A stretch of DNA of 64,000 nt, from positions 1 through 64,000 of the forward strand of contig JBKBPL010000009.1 of the NCBI GenBank assembly GCA_046293075.1. The letters are read 5' to 3'. The DNA comes from Ga0077530 sp046293075. GTDB lineage: Bacteria; Pseudomonadota; Alphaproteobacteria; Rhizobiales; Hyphomicrobiaceae. Position 1 is the first letter of the stretch, and each line of letters starts with the position of its first letter. The notes below the pieces were generated by a model. It made no database searches, had not been told where the DNA came from, and was given only the letters and a program-made list of their open reading frames with translations. Position numbers and translations under genes: made by a program. Shown here one piece after another: positions 1 to 9,669 of the stretch.

Positions 1-688
1 AAGCCTTCGCCTCACGCGGGCGGTCCCGCACCGTCGTCCAGGCCGCTGCCGCGAGGGCGATGCCACCAACGGCGAGCGCGAGCACGGCGCCGCGCCAGTC
101 GAGAGCTTCGACAAGAAGCCGGAAGGGGGCTTGGCCGACAACGCCGCCGAGCATGCCCATCATCATCGCGAGCCCTGAGAGCAGGGCAAAACGCTGCGCC
201 GGGAACCACAGGCCAGCAACCGCCATGGCGCCGACGAGACTGAAAGCGGCCGCACCGCCGATGACGAGGCGGCCGACCGCGACGCCCGCGATGCCACCGC
301 TGAGCGCGAAAATGGCGCAGCCACCGACACAGCCGAGCGCAGCTGCCGTCATCAGCCGGCGCGGGCCAAAGCGGTCGATCAGCATGCCGACCGGCACCTG
401 CATCCCGGCATAACCGAAGAAATACAGTGCCGAGAGGTTGCCGATGACGGCACCGCCGACGGCGAGGTCGCGCATCATTTCATCGATCATAACGCTCGGC
501 GCGACGCGCAGGATCCAGGCGTAGAAGAAGAACATGGCGCCCGTCGCCCAGCCGAGGAGATGCAGTGCCGGCAAGGTGCTGGTCCTTCTTGGCTCTGATG
601 GCTGCGCGCGCGGCAGTGCCGCCTCGGAGCGGAACTGTCGTCGCGCGCGCACCGTGCGCAGGGCCCCCGGCGCCGTCAACGTCACCAT
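1..688 (-). CDS. MFS transporter, N-terminal part (cut by window edge)
   Basis: Reading leftwards from 688 the frame stays open to the window edge (about 229 codons), so the C-terminal half lies outside. After a basic, probably cytoplasmic N-terminus of about 45 residues, hydrophobic helices follow one another. A loop with the classic MFS motif between helices 2 and 3 (GMLIDRFGPRR) identifies a major facilitator permease of the inner membrane. The substrate cannot be told. The ATG at 688 has no clear ribosome binding site; an internal ATG at 535, directly before the first helix, is an alternative start. It is divergent from the methionine regulator gene, with about 117 bp between them. Confidence 0.8.
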   Translation of the reverse strand, partial: MVTLTAPGALRTVRARRQFRSEAALPRAQPSEPRRTSTLPALHLLGWATGAMFFFYAWILRVAPSVMIDEMMRDLAVGGAVIGNLSALYFFGYAGMQVPVGMLIDRFGPRRLMTAAALGCVGGCAIFALSGGIAGVAVGRLVIGGAAAFSLVGAMAVAGLWFPAQRFALLSGLAMMMGMLGGVVGQAPFRLLVEALDWRGAVLALAVGGIALAAAAWTTVRDRPREAKA

Positions 689-738
689 CGGTAAGGCGGA
701 TCTGCGCAAGGGGGGGCAGGACGCTCGCCAATCGGCGC

Positions 739-766
739 TTGACGCATAAAGATATCTTTATATGAT
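739..766 (+). promoter_or_regulatory. Promoter of the metF operon with a 16-bp palindromic operator in its spacer
   Basis: A -35 element TTGACG (739-744) and a -10 element TATGAT (761-766) are separated by 16 bp. The perfect palindrome ATAAAGATATCTTTAT (746-761) fills the spacer and touches the -10 box, so a bound protein would block RNA polymerase. The site lies 45 bp before the ArsR-type regulator gene. Autoregulation and control of metF and the MetH-domain gene are therefore likely. The motif resembles, from memory, sites assigned to the SAH-responsive regulator SahR; that assignment is inference. Confidence 0.75.
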
Positions 767-805
767 TTCATCCTTCCTCCTGGTGGAGGCAGAGAAGGGC
801 CGCGC

Positions 806-1819
806 ATGTCGCTGTCATCGCAGAACGCCGTCACCGTCCTGAAGGCCGCGGCTGAGCCGACGCGGTTGCGCATCCTGCTGCTGCTTGCTGCGAGTGAGCT
901 CAACGTGAAGGACCTGACGCGCATCCTCGGCCAGAGTCAGCCGCGCATCAGCCGGCACCTGAAGCTGCTTGCTGAGGCGGGGCTCATCGAGCGCACGCGC
1001 GAGGGCAGTTGGGCCTATTTCCAGCTCGTTGTCGCCGGGCCAGCCGGCGCGTTGACGCGCCGGCTGCTCGATAGCGTCGATCTCGCCGACCCCCAGCTCC
1101 AGCGCGACCGCAATCGCGCCGAGGCCGTGAAGCGCGAACGTGAGGCGGCTGCCCAGGCCTATTTCGAATCCCATGCAGCGCAGTGGGACGAGATCCGCTC
1201 ACTGCACGTGACCGAGAGCGCCGTCGAGACGGCAATGCGGGCGGCGCTCGGGCCGGGGCCATTCCGTCACTTTGTGGATGCGGGCACGGGAACAGGCCGC
1301 GTACTGCAGCTTTTTGCCGACCGCTTTGAGCGCGGCACCGGCATCGACATCAACCACACCATGCTCGCCTACGCACGGGCCAAGCTCACATCGGCAGGTG
1401 TTGCCCACGCGCGCGTGCGTCACGGGGACATCTACGATCTCGGGCTCGAGGACGGCAGTGCCGATGCCGTGGTCGTGCACCAGGTACTGCACTTCCTGAG
1501 CGATCCCGCGCAGGCGGTACGCGAGGCCGCACGGATCCTGGAGCCGGGCGGGCGGCTGCTGATCGTCGATTTTGCGCCGCATGAGTTGGAGTTCCTGCGT
1601 GACGCGCAGGCGCACGAGCGGCTCGGTTTTCCGCCGGCCCAGGTCGAGCAGTGGCTTCAGGAAAGTGGGCTCAGAGTTCTTTCCGTCGACACGCTGGCGC
1701 CCGATGCCAGCGAGCCGGAAGGAAAGCTGACCGTGATGCTGTGGACGGCAGAGCGCCTGCGCGTGTACGCGCACAGCCGCCAGACGGAACGCATAAAGAA
1801 AGTAGAGGCTGTCGGGTGA
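806..1819 (+). CDS. ArsR-family HTH regulator fused to a SAM-dependent methyltransferase domain (SahR-like)
   Basis: The 337-residue product begins with a winged-helix ArsR domain (about residues 1-90; AAEPTRLRILLLLAASELNVKDL then SQPRISRHLKLL as recognition helix). It lacks an obvious metal-binding cysteine motif. From about residue 130 a class I methyltransferase fold follows, with a glycine-rich SAM loop (DAGTGTGRVLQLF) and the post-motif ILEPGGRLLIVDF. Such fusions are known upstream of methionine-cycle genes, where the C-terminal domain is thought to sense SAM or SAH rather than methylate. Its stop overlaps the metF start (TGATG), so the genes are translationally coupled. Likely role: repressor of its own methionine-cycle operon. 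Confidence 0.88.
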   Translation: MSLSSQNAVTVLKAAAEPTRLRILLLLAASELNVKDLTRILGQSQPRISRHLKLLAEAGLIERTREGSWAYFQLVVAGPAGALTRRLLDSVDLADPQLQRDRNRAEAVKREREAAAQAYFESHAAQWDEIRSLHVTESAVETAMRAALGPGPFRHFVDAGTGTGRVLQLFADRFERGTGIDINHTMLAYARAKLTSAGVAHARVRHGDIYDLGLEDGSADAVVVHQVLHFLSDPAQAVREAARILEPGGRLLIVDFAPHELEFLRDAQAHERLGFPPAQVEQWLQESGLRVLSVDTLAPDASEPEGKLTVMLWTAERLRVYAHSRQTERIKKVEAVG

Positions 1820-2757
1820 TGAAGTCAGTACAGCAATGGCACGAGCGGCGCAGCCGCCTCGTCGGCGATGGCGAGATCACCGTCTCATTCGAATTCTTCC
1901 CGCCGAAGACCGAGCGCATGGAGGAGGCGCTGTGGTCCGCGATCCGCCGTCTCGAGCCGCTGGCGCCCGAGTTCGTTTCGGTGACCTACGGCGCCGGCGG
2001 CTCGACGCGCGAGCGCACGCACACGACGGTCACGCGCATCATCAATGAGACGCGGCTCGCGCCCGCAGCGCATCTCACGTGTGTTGGCGCGACGCGCGAT
2101 GAGGTCGACGAGGTGGTGCGGGACTACTGGAAAGCGGGTGTTCGCCGCATCGTCGCGCTGCGTGGCGATCCGGCGGCCGGTGTCGGCGCGCGCTACGAGC
2201 CCCATCCGGGCGGCTACCAGAGCACGGCCGATCTCGTGCGCGGCATCAAGGCGATCGGTGCTTTTGACGTTTCGGTCGGCGGCTATCCCGAGAAGCATCC
2301 GGAAAGCCCCTCGGTCGAGGCTGATCTCGACAACCTCAAGTCCAAGATCGACGCCGGGGCCGATCGCGTGATCACGCAGTTCTTCTTCGACAACGCGCAC
2401 TTCCTGCGCTTTCTCGAGGCGGCGCGCAAGCGGGGCATCTGGGCGCCGATCACGCCGGGCATCGTGCCGATCCACAACTTCAATCAGGTCTCGGGCTTCG
2501 CGCAGCGCTGTGGTGCGCGTGTGCCGGCCTGGCTCGCGCGCCGCTTCGAGGGATTGGACAATGATGCCGCGACCACCCATCTGGTCGCGGCCGCGGTTGC
2601 TGCCGAGCAGGTGCTCGACCTTGTCGATAACGGCATCCGCCGGTTTCATTTCTACACGCTGAACCGCGCGGATCTGGTCTACGCGATCTGCCATCTGCTC
2701 GGCTTGCGGCCGCAGCCCGCCGGCGCGGGATCGGCGATCGCCAAAGGTGCTGCATGA
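1819..2757 (+). CDS. metF: 5,10-methylenetetrahydrofolate reductase
   Basis: MetF reduces methylene-THF to methyl-THF with NAD(P)H and FAD, supplying the methyl group for methionine synthase. The 312-residue TIM-barrel protein shows the family signature SFEFFPPKT near the N-terminus, VTYGAGGSTRERT, the FAD-binding region ALRGDP, and the C-terminal RFHFYTLNRADL. The ATG at 1819 overlaps the preceding stop; the open frame upstream of it is only a shadow of the regulator gene. The end overlaps the start of the next gene by ATGA. The length is normal for the family. Confidence 0.95.
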   Translation: MKSVQQWHERRSRLVGDGEITVSFEFFPPKTERMEEALWSAIRRLEPLAPEFVSVTYGAGGSTRERTHTTVTRIINETRLAPAAHLTCVGATRDEVDEVVRDYWKAGVRRIVALRGDPAAGVGARYEPHPGGYQSTADLVRGIKAIGAFDVSVGGYPEKHPESPSVEADLDNLKSKIDAGADRVITQFFFDNAHFLRFLEAARKRGIWAPITPGIVPIHNFNQVSGFAQRCGARVPAWLARRFEGLDNDAATTHLVAAAVAAEQVLDLVDNGIRRFHFYTLNRADLVYAICHLLGLRPQPAGAGSAIAKGAA

Positions 2758-3848
2758 ACGACGCAAGCTTTGGTCCGGTCGATACGGAGCAGCGTCATGC
2801 GCGCATTACGGCGCTGCATGCCGCCGCGCGCGCGCGCATCCTGATCATCGACGGCGCTATGGGCACCATGATCCAGCAATACAAGCTGGACGAGGCGGAC
2901 TATCGCGGCGCCCGCTTCGCGCATCATCCGAAGGATCTCAAGGGCAACAACGATCTGCTGGTGCTGACCCAGCCTGAGATCATCCGCAGGATCCACGAGC
3001 AGTATCTTGAGGCTGGGGCTGACATCATCGAGACCAACACGTTCAACGCCCAGCGCATCTCGCTCGCCGACTACGGCATGGAGCCGCTCGCGTACGAGAT
3101 CAATCTCGAGGCGGCGAAGATCGCGCGCGCCGCAGCGGACCATTGGTCGGCGCTGACGCCGGACCGTCCGCGCTGGGTCGCCGGCGCGATTGGGCCGACC
3201 AATCGCACGGCCTCCATCTCGCCGGACGTGAACGACCCCGGGTTCCGCAACATCTCCTTCGACGAGTTGCATGAGGCCTACGCCGAGCAAGTGCGCGGCC
3301 TCATCGACGGCGGCTCGGACATCCTGATCATCGAGACGGTCTTCGATACGCTCAATGCCAAGGCGGCAGGCCTCGCGGTCCTGGACGTCTATGATGAGAA
3401 GGGGGTCGAGCTGCCGATCATGATCTCAGGCACGATCACGGACCGCTCGGGGCGCACGCTCTCAGGGCAGACGGCGGAAGCCTTCTGGTACTCGATGCGG
3501 CACCTCAAGCCGTTCGCGATCGGGCTCAACTGCGCGCTCGGCGCCGAGATGATGCGACCGTACATTGCAGAGCTTGCCGCTGTCGCCGACACGCTCGTCT
3601 CGGCCTATCCGAACGCTGGCTTGCCGAATGCCATGGGCGAGTACGACGAGACCCCGCACGACATGTCCTGCCAGATCGAGCCCTGGGCGCGCGATGGGCT
3701 CGTCAACATTGTCGGTGGCTGCTGCGGTTCGACGCCGGATCACATCCGTCACATTCGCGAGCACGTCGAGAAGTATCCGCCGCGCAAGCCCGCGAAGCTC
3801 GAGCAGCGTATGCGGCTCGCGGGGCTCGAGCCCTTCGTGCACGGGTAG
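2754..3848 (+). CDS. metH: Homocysteine S-methyltransferase domain of cobalamin-dependent methionine synthase, stand-alone (split MetH)
   Basis: At 364 residues this is only the first module of MetH, which normally exceeds 1,200. The Hcy-binding barrel is complete: start motif LIIDGAMGTMIQQYKL, the NTFNAQRISLADYG segment, and the three zinc ligands Cys260 (LNCALG) and Cys323-Cys324 (GGCCGSTP). The pterin-, cobalamin- and activation modules are absent: the frame stops at 3848 and the next gene is on the other strand. Either MetH is split with the remainder encoded elsewhere, or this is a truncated copy. Coupling to metF by ATGA suggests a working gene. It transfers a methyl group to homocysteine. 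Confidence 0.88.
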   Translation: MNDASFGPVDTEQRHARITALHAAARARILIIDGAMGTMIQQYKLDEADYRGARFAHHPKDLKGNNDLLVLTQPEIIRRIHEQYLEAGADIIETNTFNAQRISLADYGMEPLAYEINLEAAKIARAAADHWSALTPDRPRWVAGAIGPTNRTASISPDVNDPGFRNISFDELHEAYAEQVRGLIDGGSDILIIETVFDTLNAKAAGLAVLDVYDEKGVELPIMISGTITDRSGRTLSGQTAEAFWYSMRHLKPFAIGLNCALGAEMMRPYIAELAAVADTLVSAYPNAGLPNAMGEYDETPHDMSCQIEPWARDGLVNIVGGCCGSTPDHIRHIREHVEKYPPRKPAKLEQRMRLAGLEPFVHG

Positions 3849-3870
3849 GCAGATTCGCGGCGCGAAGACT

Positions 3871-5061
3871 CTACTGGGCCTTTGCGACGATCCCGCGCGC
3901 GATGAGGTCGTTTGCGGTATCCGCATCATAGCCGAGCTCTGTCAGGATCTCGGCGCCGTGCTCGCTGATCTTCGGCGGGTCGCGCCGCGCACCGAAGCGG
4001 CGACCGGCGAGCTCGATCGGTAGCGCCGGTGTGACGGTCTCCTTGCCATCGGGGAGCGTCAGCGGCAGGAGCCCGCCGGACTCCTTCAAGTGCGGATCGT
4101 CGAACAGCTCGTGTGGCTTGACGATCGGCGCGTAGGGCAGTCCCGCGGCCGCAACCTTCGCCTCGAGCGCGTCGCGCTTCCAGCGTGCGAAGTGCTCGCG
4201 CAGCAAGGGCAGGAACAGCTCCCGGTTGTGGCAGCGCATCGCGTTTGTCTTCAGGCGCTCGTCCGCGAAGAGGTGCGGGAACCCGAACTCCTCGCAAAAG
4301 ATCTTCCACTGCGTGTCCGTGACGACGCCGAGGAAGAGCTGCCCGTCCGCGCAGTCGAAAACATCGTAGATGCCCCAGGCCGCGAGCCGGTCCGGCATCG
4401 GGTTTGCCGGCTTGCCGGTGACGACGTACTGCATCATGTGCTGGGCCGAGAGGAAGACGCAGTTCTCGTAAAGCGCGCTCTGTACGAGCTGGCCCCTGCC
4501 CGTGCGATCGCGCTCGCGCAGCGCCGCGAGAATGCCGATGGCCGCGAACATGCCGCCCATGATGTCGTTGACGGATGCGCCGGCGCGCAGCGGGCGGCCC
4601 GGCGGGCCGGTCATGTAGGCAAGGCCGGCCATCATCTGCACGACTTCGTCGAGCGCCGAGCGCTGTTCATAGGGACCCGAGAGAAAGCCCTTGAGCGAGC
4701 AGTAGACGAGCCGCTCGTTCAGTCCCTTCAGCGCCTCATAGCCAAGGCCGAGAGCATCCATGGCGCCGGGGCGAAAGTTCTCCGTGAGAACGTCGGCCGA
4801 CGCGATCAGCTTCTTGGCGATCTCCATGCCCTCGGGCGTCTTCATGTCGAGCGCCAGCGAGCGCTTATTGCGGTTGTAGGTCGCAAAGAACCCCGCGCCG
4901 GAGCCGACCATGCGCCGCGTATTGTCGCCGTTCGGGGCCGGCTCGACCTTGATCACGTCGGCCCCGAGGTCGCCGAGGATCAGGCCGCAGGTCGGGCCCA
5001 TGATTACGTGGCAGAATTCGACCACGCGGACGCCGGCGAGCGGCAGATCATTGGTGGGCAT
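3871..5061 (-). CDS. CaiB/BaiF-family (class III) CoA-transferase
   Basis: This 396-residue protein moves CoA between carboxylic acids. Family features are the N-terminal GVRVVEFCHVIMGPTCG, then LGDLGADVIKVEP, NRNKRSLALDMKTPEG and a conserved aspartate in SALDEVVQMMAGLAYMTG, where the catalytic Asp normally sits. I chose the ATG at 5061 because GGAG lies about 11 nt upstream and the family homology begins just after; ATGs at 5073 and 5079 are alternatives. It is divergent from the SMP-30/CitE pair, which suggests one catabolic module, but the acyl substrate cannot be named. Confidence 0.88.
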   Translation of the reverse strand: MPTNDLPLAGVRVVEFCHVIMGPTCGLILGDLGADVIKVEPAPNGDNTRRMVGSGAGFFATYNRNKRSLALDMKTPEGMEIAKKLIASADVLTENFRPGAMDALGLGYEALKGLNERLVYCSLKGFLSGPYEQRSALDEVVQMMAGLAYMTGPPGRPLRAGASVNDIMGGMFAAIGILAALRERDRTGRGQLVQSALYENCVFLSAQHMMQYVVTGKPANPMPDRLAAWGIYDVFDCADGQLFLGVVTDTQWKIFCEEFGFPHLFADERLKTNAMRCHNRELFLPLLREHFARWKRDALEAKVAAAGLPYAPIVKPHELFDDPHLKESGGLLPLTLPDGKETVTPALPIELAGRRFGARRDPPKISEHGAEILTELGYDADTANDLIARGIVAKAQ

Positions 5062-5250
5062 AGCGTCGATCATCTCCATGTCCCGCGGGGCTGGCTTGCA
5101 GCCGGCCGCGTTCCTTGACAGGCGCGTCGGCGGCCCATTTGATGCCCCCGGCAATACAGACGGAATACAGCACGAGGCGGCTCGCCGCGCCAAGTCTCCT
5201 GCAGAGCGCGGGGACGCATGACGCGCAGCGGGGCGGCAGGAGCGAGGATC

Positions 5251-6168
5251 ATGAACCTATTTGCGTCGCCGGCCACGATCCGGGCTGAGATCTTCTCGCG
5301 GATGCCCGACGCCTTGCGGCGGCCGCGGCGGACGCCTTGGGGCGACTACAATAAGGCCGGCCAGCCCGTCGACTGCTTTCTCGAGGGACCGAGCTTCGAT
5401 GCCGACGGCCATCTCGTCGTCACCGACATCCCGCACGGCCGGATCTTCAAGGTCTCGCCGTCAGGCACCTGGTCGCTGGTCGCGGAGTACGATGGCTGGC
5501 CGAATGGCCTCAAGTTCCACGCCGATGGCCGCGCCTTCATTACCGACTACAAGCGCGGGATCATGACGCTCGACATGGCAAGCGGAAAGGTGACGCCGCT
5601 CATCGAGACGATCCGCTCGGAGAGCTTCAAGGGCGTCAACGATCTGCACTTCGCGTCGAACGGCGATCTCTACTTCACCGATCAGGGCCAGACGGGGCTG
5701 CACGATCCGACCGGCCGCGTTTATCGCTACTCGGCAGCAGGGCAGCTCAACTGCCTCGTCAACACGATCCCGAGCCCGAACGGCATTGTGCTCGATCTCC
5801 ACGAGCGCGTCGTTTACGTGGCGGTAACACGCGGCAATGCCGTGTGGCGCGTGCCGCTGATGATCGATGGCGGCGTCTCGAAGGTTGGACTTGCGATCCA
5901 GCTCTCCGGCGGGCTCGGGGGACCAGACGGCCTGGCATTGGATGCCGAAGGCGGGTTGGTCGTCGCCCACATAGGCCTCGGCGTATGGCGCTTCGATCAT
6001 CTGGGCCGGCCGACGCACTTCATCGAGCCGCCGGTCGGCCACTTTGTCACGAACGTCGCTTTCAACGGTAAGCAGCTTTTCATGACGGAGTCGGAAACAG
6101 GGCACATCCTCGTGGCCGAGATGCCCTACCCCGGTAAGCCGATGTTTGGGCCGAAAGCGCGGACGTGA
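5251..6168 (+). CDS. SMP-30/gluconolactonase/LRE-family protein
   Basis: The 305-residue beta-propeller carries the SMP-30 pattern: LEGPSFDADGHLVVTDIPHGRIFKV (about residue 40), a GVNDLHFASNGDLYFTDQG blade, a SPNGIVLD blade and GGPDGLALDAEGGLVVAH near the C-terminus. The conserved acidic and asparagine residues fit a divalent-metal lactonase active site. Enzymes of this family open sugar lactones or other cyclic esters, but many are uncharacterised. The ATG at 5251 has GGAG 8 nt upstream. Its stop overlaps the start of the CitE-like gene (GTGA), so both are co-translated. Confidence 0.85.
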   Translation: MNLFASPATIRAEIFSRMPDALRRPRRTPWGDYNKAGQPVDCFLEGPSFDADGHLVVTDIPHGRIFKVSPSGTWSLVAEYDGWPNGLKFHADGRAFITDYKRGIMTLDMASGKVTPLIETIRSESFKGVNDLHFASNGDLYFTDQGQTGLHDPTGRVYRYSAAGQLNCLVNTIPSPNGIVLDLHERVVYVAVTRGNAVWRVPLMIDGGVSKVGLAIQLSGGLGGPDGLALDAEGGLVVAHIGLGVWRFDHLGRPTHFIEPPVGHFVTNVAFNGKQLFMTESETGHILVAEMPYPGKPMFGPKART

Positions 6169-7037
6169 AGCCCATGATGCGATCGAAGCTGTTCGTACCC
6201 GGCAGCCGCCCGGAATTCTTCGAGAAGGCCATGCGCTCGGCTGCAGATGCTCTGACACTCGACCTCGAGGATGGCGTGGCGCCGGCGCAGAAGCCGGCCG
6301 CGCGCCGCGCCATTAGTGATTTTCTTCAGGGGCTTGGAAGGGGCCATGACAAGCTCATGGTCGTACGCACGAACGCCGTCAACGATGCGCAGTTCACCGA
6401 GGATGTCGACGCGGTGGTCGGCGCCGGGCTCGACCTCATCAATCTACCGAAGATCGAGAGTGCCGATGATGTCGAGCGGGCCGTCCTCGTGATCGAGGCG
6501 GCAGAGGCGCGCAAGAGCCTCGACAAGAAGGTCAGCCTGCTGGTCAACGTCGAAAGTCCGAAGGGCCTGCGGCTTGCGCACGAAATCGCCGCGGCCGATC
6601 CGCGCATCGTGGGCCTGCAGTTCGGCCTCGCAGATCTCTTTGCGCCACTGCGCATTGCGCGCCACGCGGCGGCATTGGCGCCGGTCCGGCTTACGGTGAA
6701 ATTGGCGGCTGCGGAGGCCGGCGTCGCGGCCTACGACACGGTATGGACCGATGTGAATGACCGTGCCGGCTACGAGCGCGATGCCCGCGACGCGCTCGCG
6801 ATGGGCTTTCTCGGCAAGAGCTGTATCCACCCGACGCAGATCGAGATCGCCAATCGTATCTTCACGCCGAGCGAAAAAGACATCGCGTGGGCCGCGAAGG
6901 TTCTTGCCGCCGCCGAGCTTCCGGAGAACGTGGGCAAGGGCGCCTTCACTGTCGATGGCCGCATGGTCGACGAGCCGTTCTTCCGCGAGGCCCGCGCCAC
7001 CATCGCTCTTGCGCGGCGGCTGAGGCTCGTCTCATAG
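6165..7037 (+). CDS. HpcH/HpaI aldolase / citrate-lyase beta-like protein (CitE-like)
   Basis: A TIM-barrel lyase of up to 290 residues that cleaves or forms a C-C bond in a CoA thioester such as malyl-CoA or citramalyl-CoA. Visible motifs: RSKLFVPGSRPEF at the N-terminus, LDLEDGVAP, VNVESPKGLRL with the metal-binding glutamate, and FGLADLFAPL with the metal-binding aspartate, then FLGKSCIHPTQI. The GTG at 6165 overlaps the previous stop; ATGs at 6174 and 6177 are equally plausible starts. With the neighbouring CoA-transferase it suggests activation and cleavage of a dicarboxylate; the pathway is inference. Confidence 0.87.
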   Translation: MKPMMRSKLFVPGSRPEFFEKAMRSAADALTLDLEDGVAPAQKPAARRAISDFLQGLGRGHDKLMVVRTNAVNDAQFTEDVDAVVGAGLDLINLPKIESADDVERAVLVIEAAEARKSLDKKVSLLVNVESPKGLRLAHEIAAADPRIVGLQFGLADLFAPLRIARHAAALAPVRLTVKLAAAEAGVAAYDTVWTDVNDRAGYERDARDALAMGFLGKSCIHPTQIEIANRIFTPSEKDIAWAAKVLAAAELPENVGKGAFTVDGRMVDEPFFREARATIALARRLRLVS

Positions 7038-7126
7038 AGACGCGGACCGCAACGCATGGTTCGACTTGCCGATGGAACCTTGCGCGTGGCTTACGTTCAA
7101 TAAACATAGTTCAATGCGAGGGCGGC

Positions 7127-7858
7127 GTGATCCTCTTTCCGGCGATCGATCTCAAAGGCGGTCAATGCGTTCGCCTCAAGCACGGCGAGATGAGTTCGGC
7201 GACCGTCTTCAATGATGATCCAGCGGCCCAGGCGCGCACCTTCGAACGACAGGGCTTTCGCTATCTCCACATTGTCGATCTCGACGGAGCATTTGCGGGC
7301 AAGCCGGCGAACGCGGACGCGGTCGAGCGCATTCTCCAGAGCATCGCCATACCGGCGCAGCTTGGTGGCGGTATCCGCAGCATGGCGACCATCGAGGCCT
7401 GGCTCGCGAAGGGCATCGCGCGCGTGATCCTCGGGACGGTAGCCGTGCGCGATCCTGCGCTCGTGCGCGCGGCGTGCAAGGCGTATCCCGGCCGCGTCGC
7501 GGTCGGCATTGATGCCAAGGGCGGCAAGGTGGCGGTCGAGGGCTGGGCCGAGACGAGCGAGCTGACGGCGGTCGAGTTGGCCAGGCGCTTCGAGGATGCC
7601 GGCGTCGCGGCGATCATCTACACGGACATCGAACGTGACGGCGTCCTCAAGGGACTGAACCTTCCCGCGACGGTCGCGCTCGCGCGCGAGACGTCGATCC
7701 CGGTGATCGCGTCCGGTGGCCTCGCCTCGATGGCCGACATCGACGCCCTGCTCGCCCCCGAGTGTGCGATCCTTGCAGGTGCGATCACGGGCCGGGCGCT
7801 CTATGACGGCCGCATCGATCCCGTTGAGGCCCTGAAACGGCTTGCGGCGGCCGGATAG
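7127..7858 (+). CDS. hisA: Phosphoribosylformimino-AICAR ribotide isomerase
   Basis: HisA catalyses the Amadori rearrangement at the fourth step of histidine biosynthesis. The 243-residue barrel has FPAIDLKGGQCVRLKHG with the catalytic Asp near residue 8, LHIVDLDGAF, QLGGGIRS and the second catalytic Asp in YTDIERDG, followed by VIASGGLAS. The start is GTG with GAGGG 5 nt upstream; an ATG at 7114 is out of frame. Unusually, no other his gene is adjacent; in relatives hisA lies in a his cluster. It converges on parB with about 42 bp between the stops. Confidence 0.94.
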   Translation: MILFPAIDLKGGQCVRLKHGEMSSATVFNDDPAAQARTFERQGFRYLHIVDLDGAFAGKPANADAVERILQSIAIPAQLGGGIRSMATIEAWLAKGIARVILGTVAVRDPALVRAACKAYPGRVAVGIDAKGGKVAVEGWAETSELTAVELARRFEDAGVAAIIYTDIERDGVLKGLNLPATVALARETSIPVIASGGLASMADIDALLAPECAILAGAITGRALYDGRIDPVEALKRLAAAG

Positions 7859-7900
7859 CTGGCCGCCGCCCCAATTCACATCGCAGCAAGAGGGGCACCT

Positions 7901-8782
<882 letters not shown>

Positions 8783-8831
8783 TCAACTTCCCCCGCTTCC
8801 TCGAAATTTGTCATGCTTCGACCGGATCGCG

Positions 8832-9665
8832 CTAAGCCGCCTTGTACTGGCGCTCGCGCTCGATGATCTCCGTTGCGAGGCGGATGTAGGCCTGACTGCC
8901 CGCGCACTCGTAGTCGTAAAGGAGGATCGGCTTGCCGTGCGAAGGGGCCTCAGCGACCTTGATATTGCGCGGGATCATCGTGTCGTAGACCTTGGGCCCG
9001 AAGAATTGCCGGACGTTCTCGGCGACCTCGCGCGAGAAGGCCGTGCGGGCATCGTGCATGGTCAGCACGACGCCCTGGATCTCGAGGCCGGGATTGAGCG
9101 TTGCGCGGATCTGGTCGATGGAGTCCTTGAGCTGCGAGATGCCTTCAAGCGCGAAGAACTCGCACTGAACAGGCACGAGGACGGCGTTCGCAGCGACAAG
9201 TGCATTGAGCGTCAGCAGGTTCAGCGACGGTGGGCAGTCAATGAGCACGTATGTGTAGGCCTGCTCCCCCGGCCGGGCGCGCTGCTCTGCCGCAAGCGCC
9301 GTGACGGCATCGCGCAGGCGGTAGGGCTTGCTGGCGTCCTCCATCATTTCGGACTCGAGGCCAACGAGGTCCGCGTTGGCCGAGACGATCGAAAGCCCCG
9401 GGACGGCCGTCTGCAGGCGGGCTGCGCTCAGCGATGCCTGCCCAGTCATCACGTCGTAGGAAGTGAGGTGGCGGTCTTCGGGGGCGATGCCGACGCCGGT
9501 CGAGGCATTGCCCTGCGGATCGAGGTCGATGATGAGCACGTTCTCCCCTACCGCGGCGAGAGCCGTGCCGAGATTGATCGCGGTCGTCGTCTTGCCGACG
9601 CCACCCTTTTGATTGGTGATGGCCAGGGTGCGCAGACCGTGCGCCCCAGAGTGTCTACCAGTCAC
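8832..9665 (-). CDS. parA: Chromosome-partitioning ATPase ParA
   Basis: A 277-residue deviant-Walker ATPase that binds DNA non-specifically and pulls ParB-parS complexes. It shows the Walker A motif NQKGGVGKTTTAINLG directly after the start, IDLDPQGNASTG, and VLIDCPPSLNLLT as Walker B region. I chose GTG at 9665, with GGAGG about 9 nt upstream and inside the end region of rsmG; a longer open frame back to 9836 only shadows rsmG. It lies 4 bp after the rsmG stop, so it is co-transcribed with rsmG and parB. Confidence 0.96.
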   Translation of the reverse strand: MTGRHSGAHGLRTLAITNQKGGVGKTTTAINLGTALAAVGENVLIIDLDPQGNASTGVGIAPEDRHLTSYDVMTGQASLSAARLQTAVPGLSIVSANADLVGLESEMMEDASKPYRLRDAVTALAAEQRARPGEQAYTYVLIDCPPSLNLLTLNALVAANAVLVPVQCEFFALEGISQLKDSIDQIRATLNPGLEIQGVVLTMHDARTAFSREVAENVRQFFGPKVYDTMIPRNIKVAEAPSHGKPILLYDYECAGSQAYIRLATEIIERERQYKAA

Positions 9666-9669
9666 GGGC

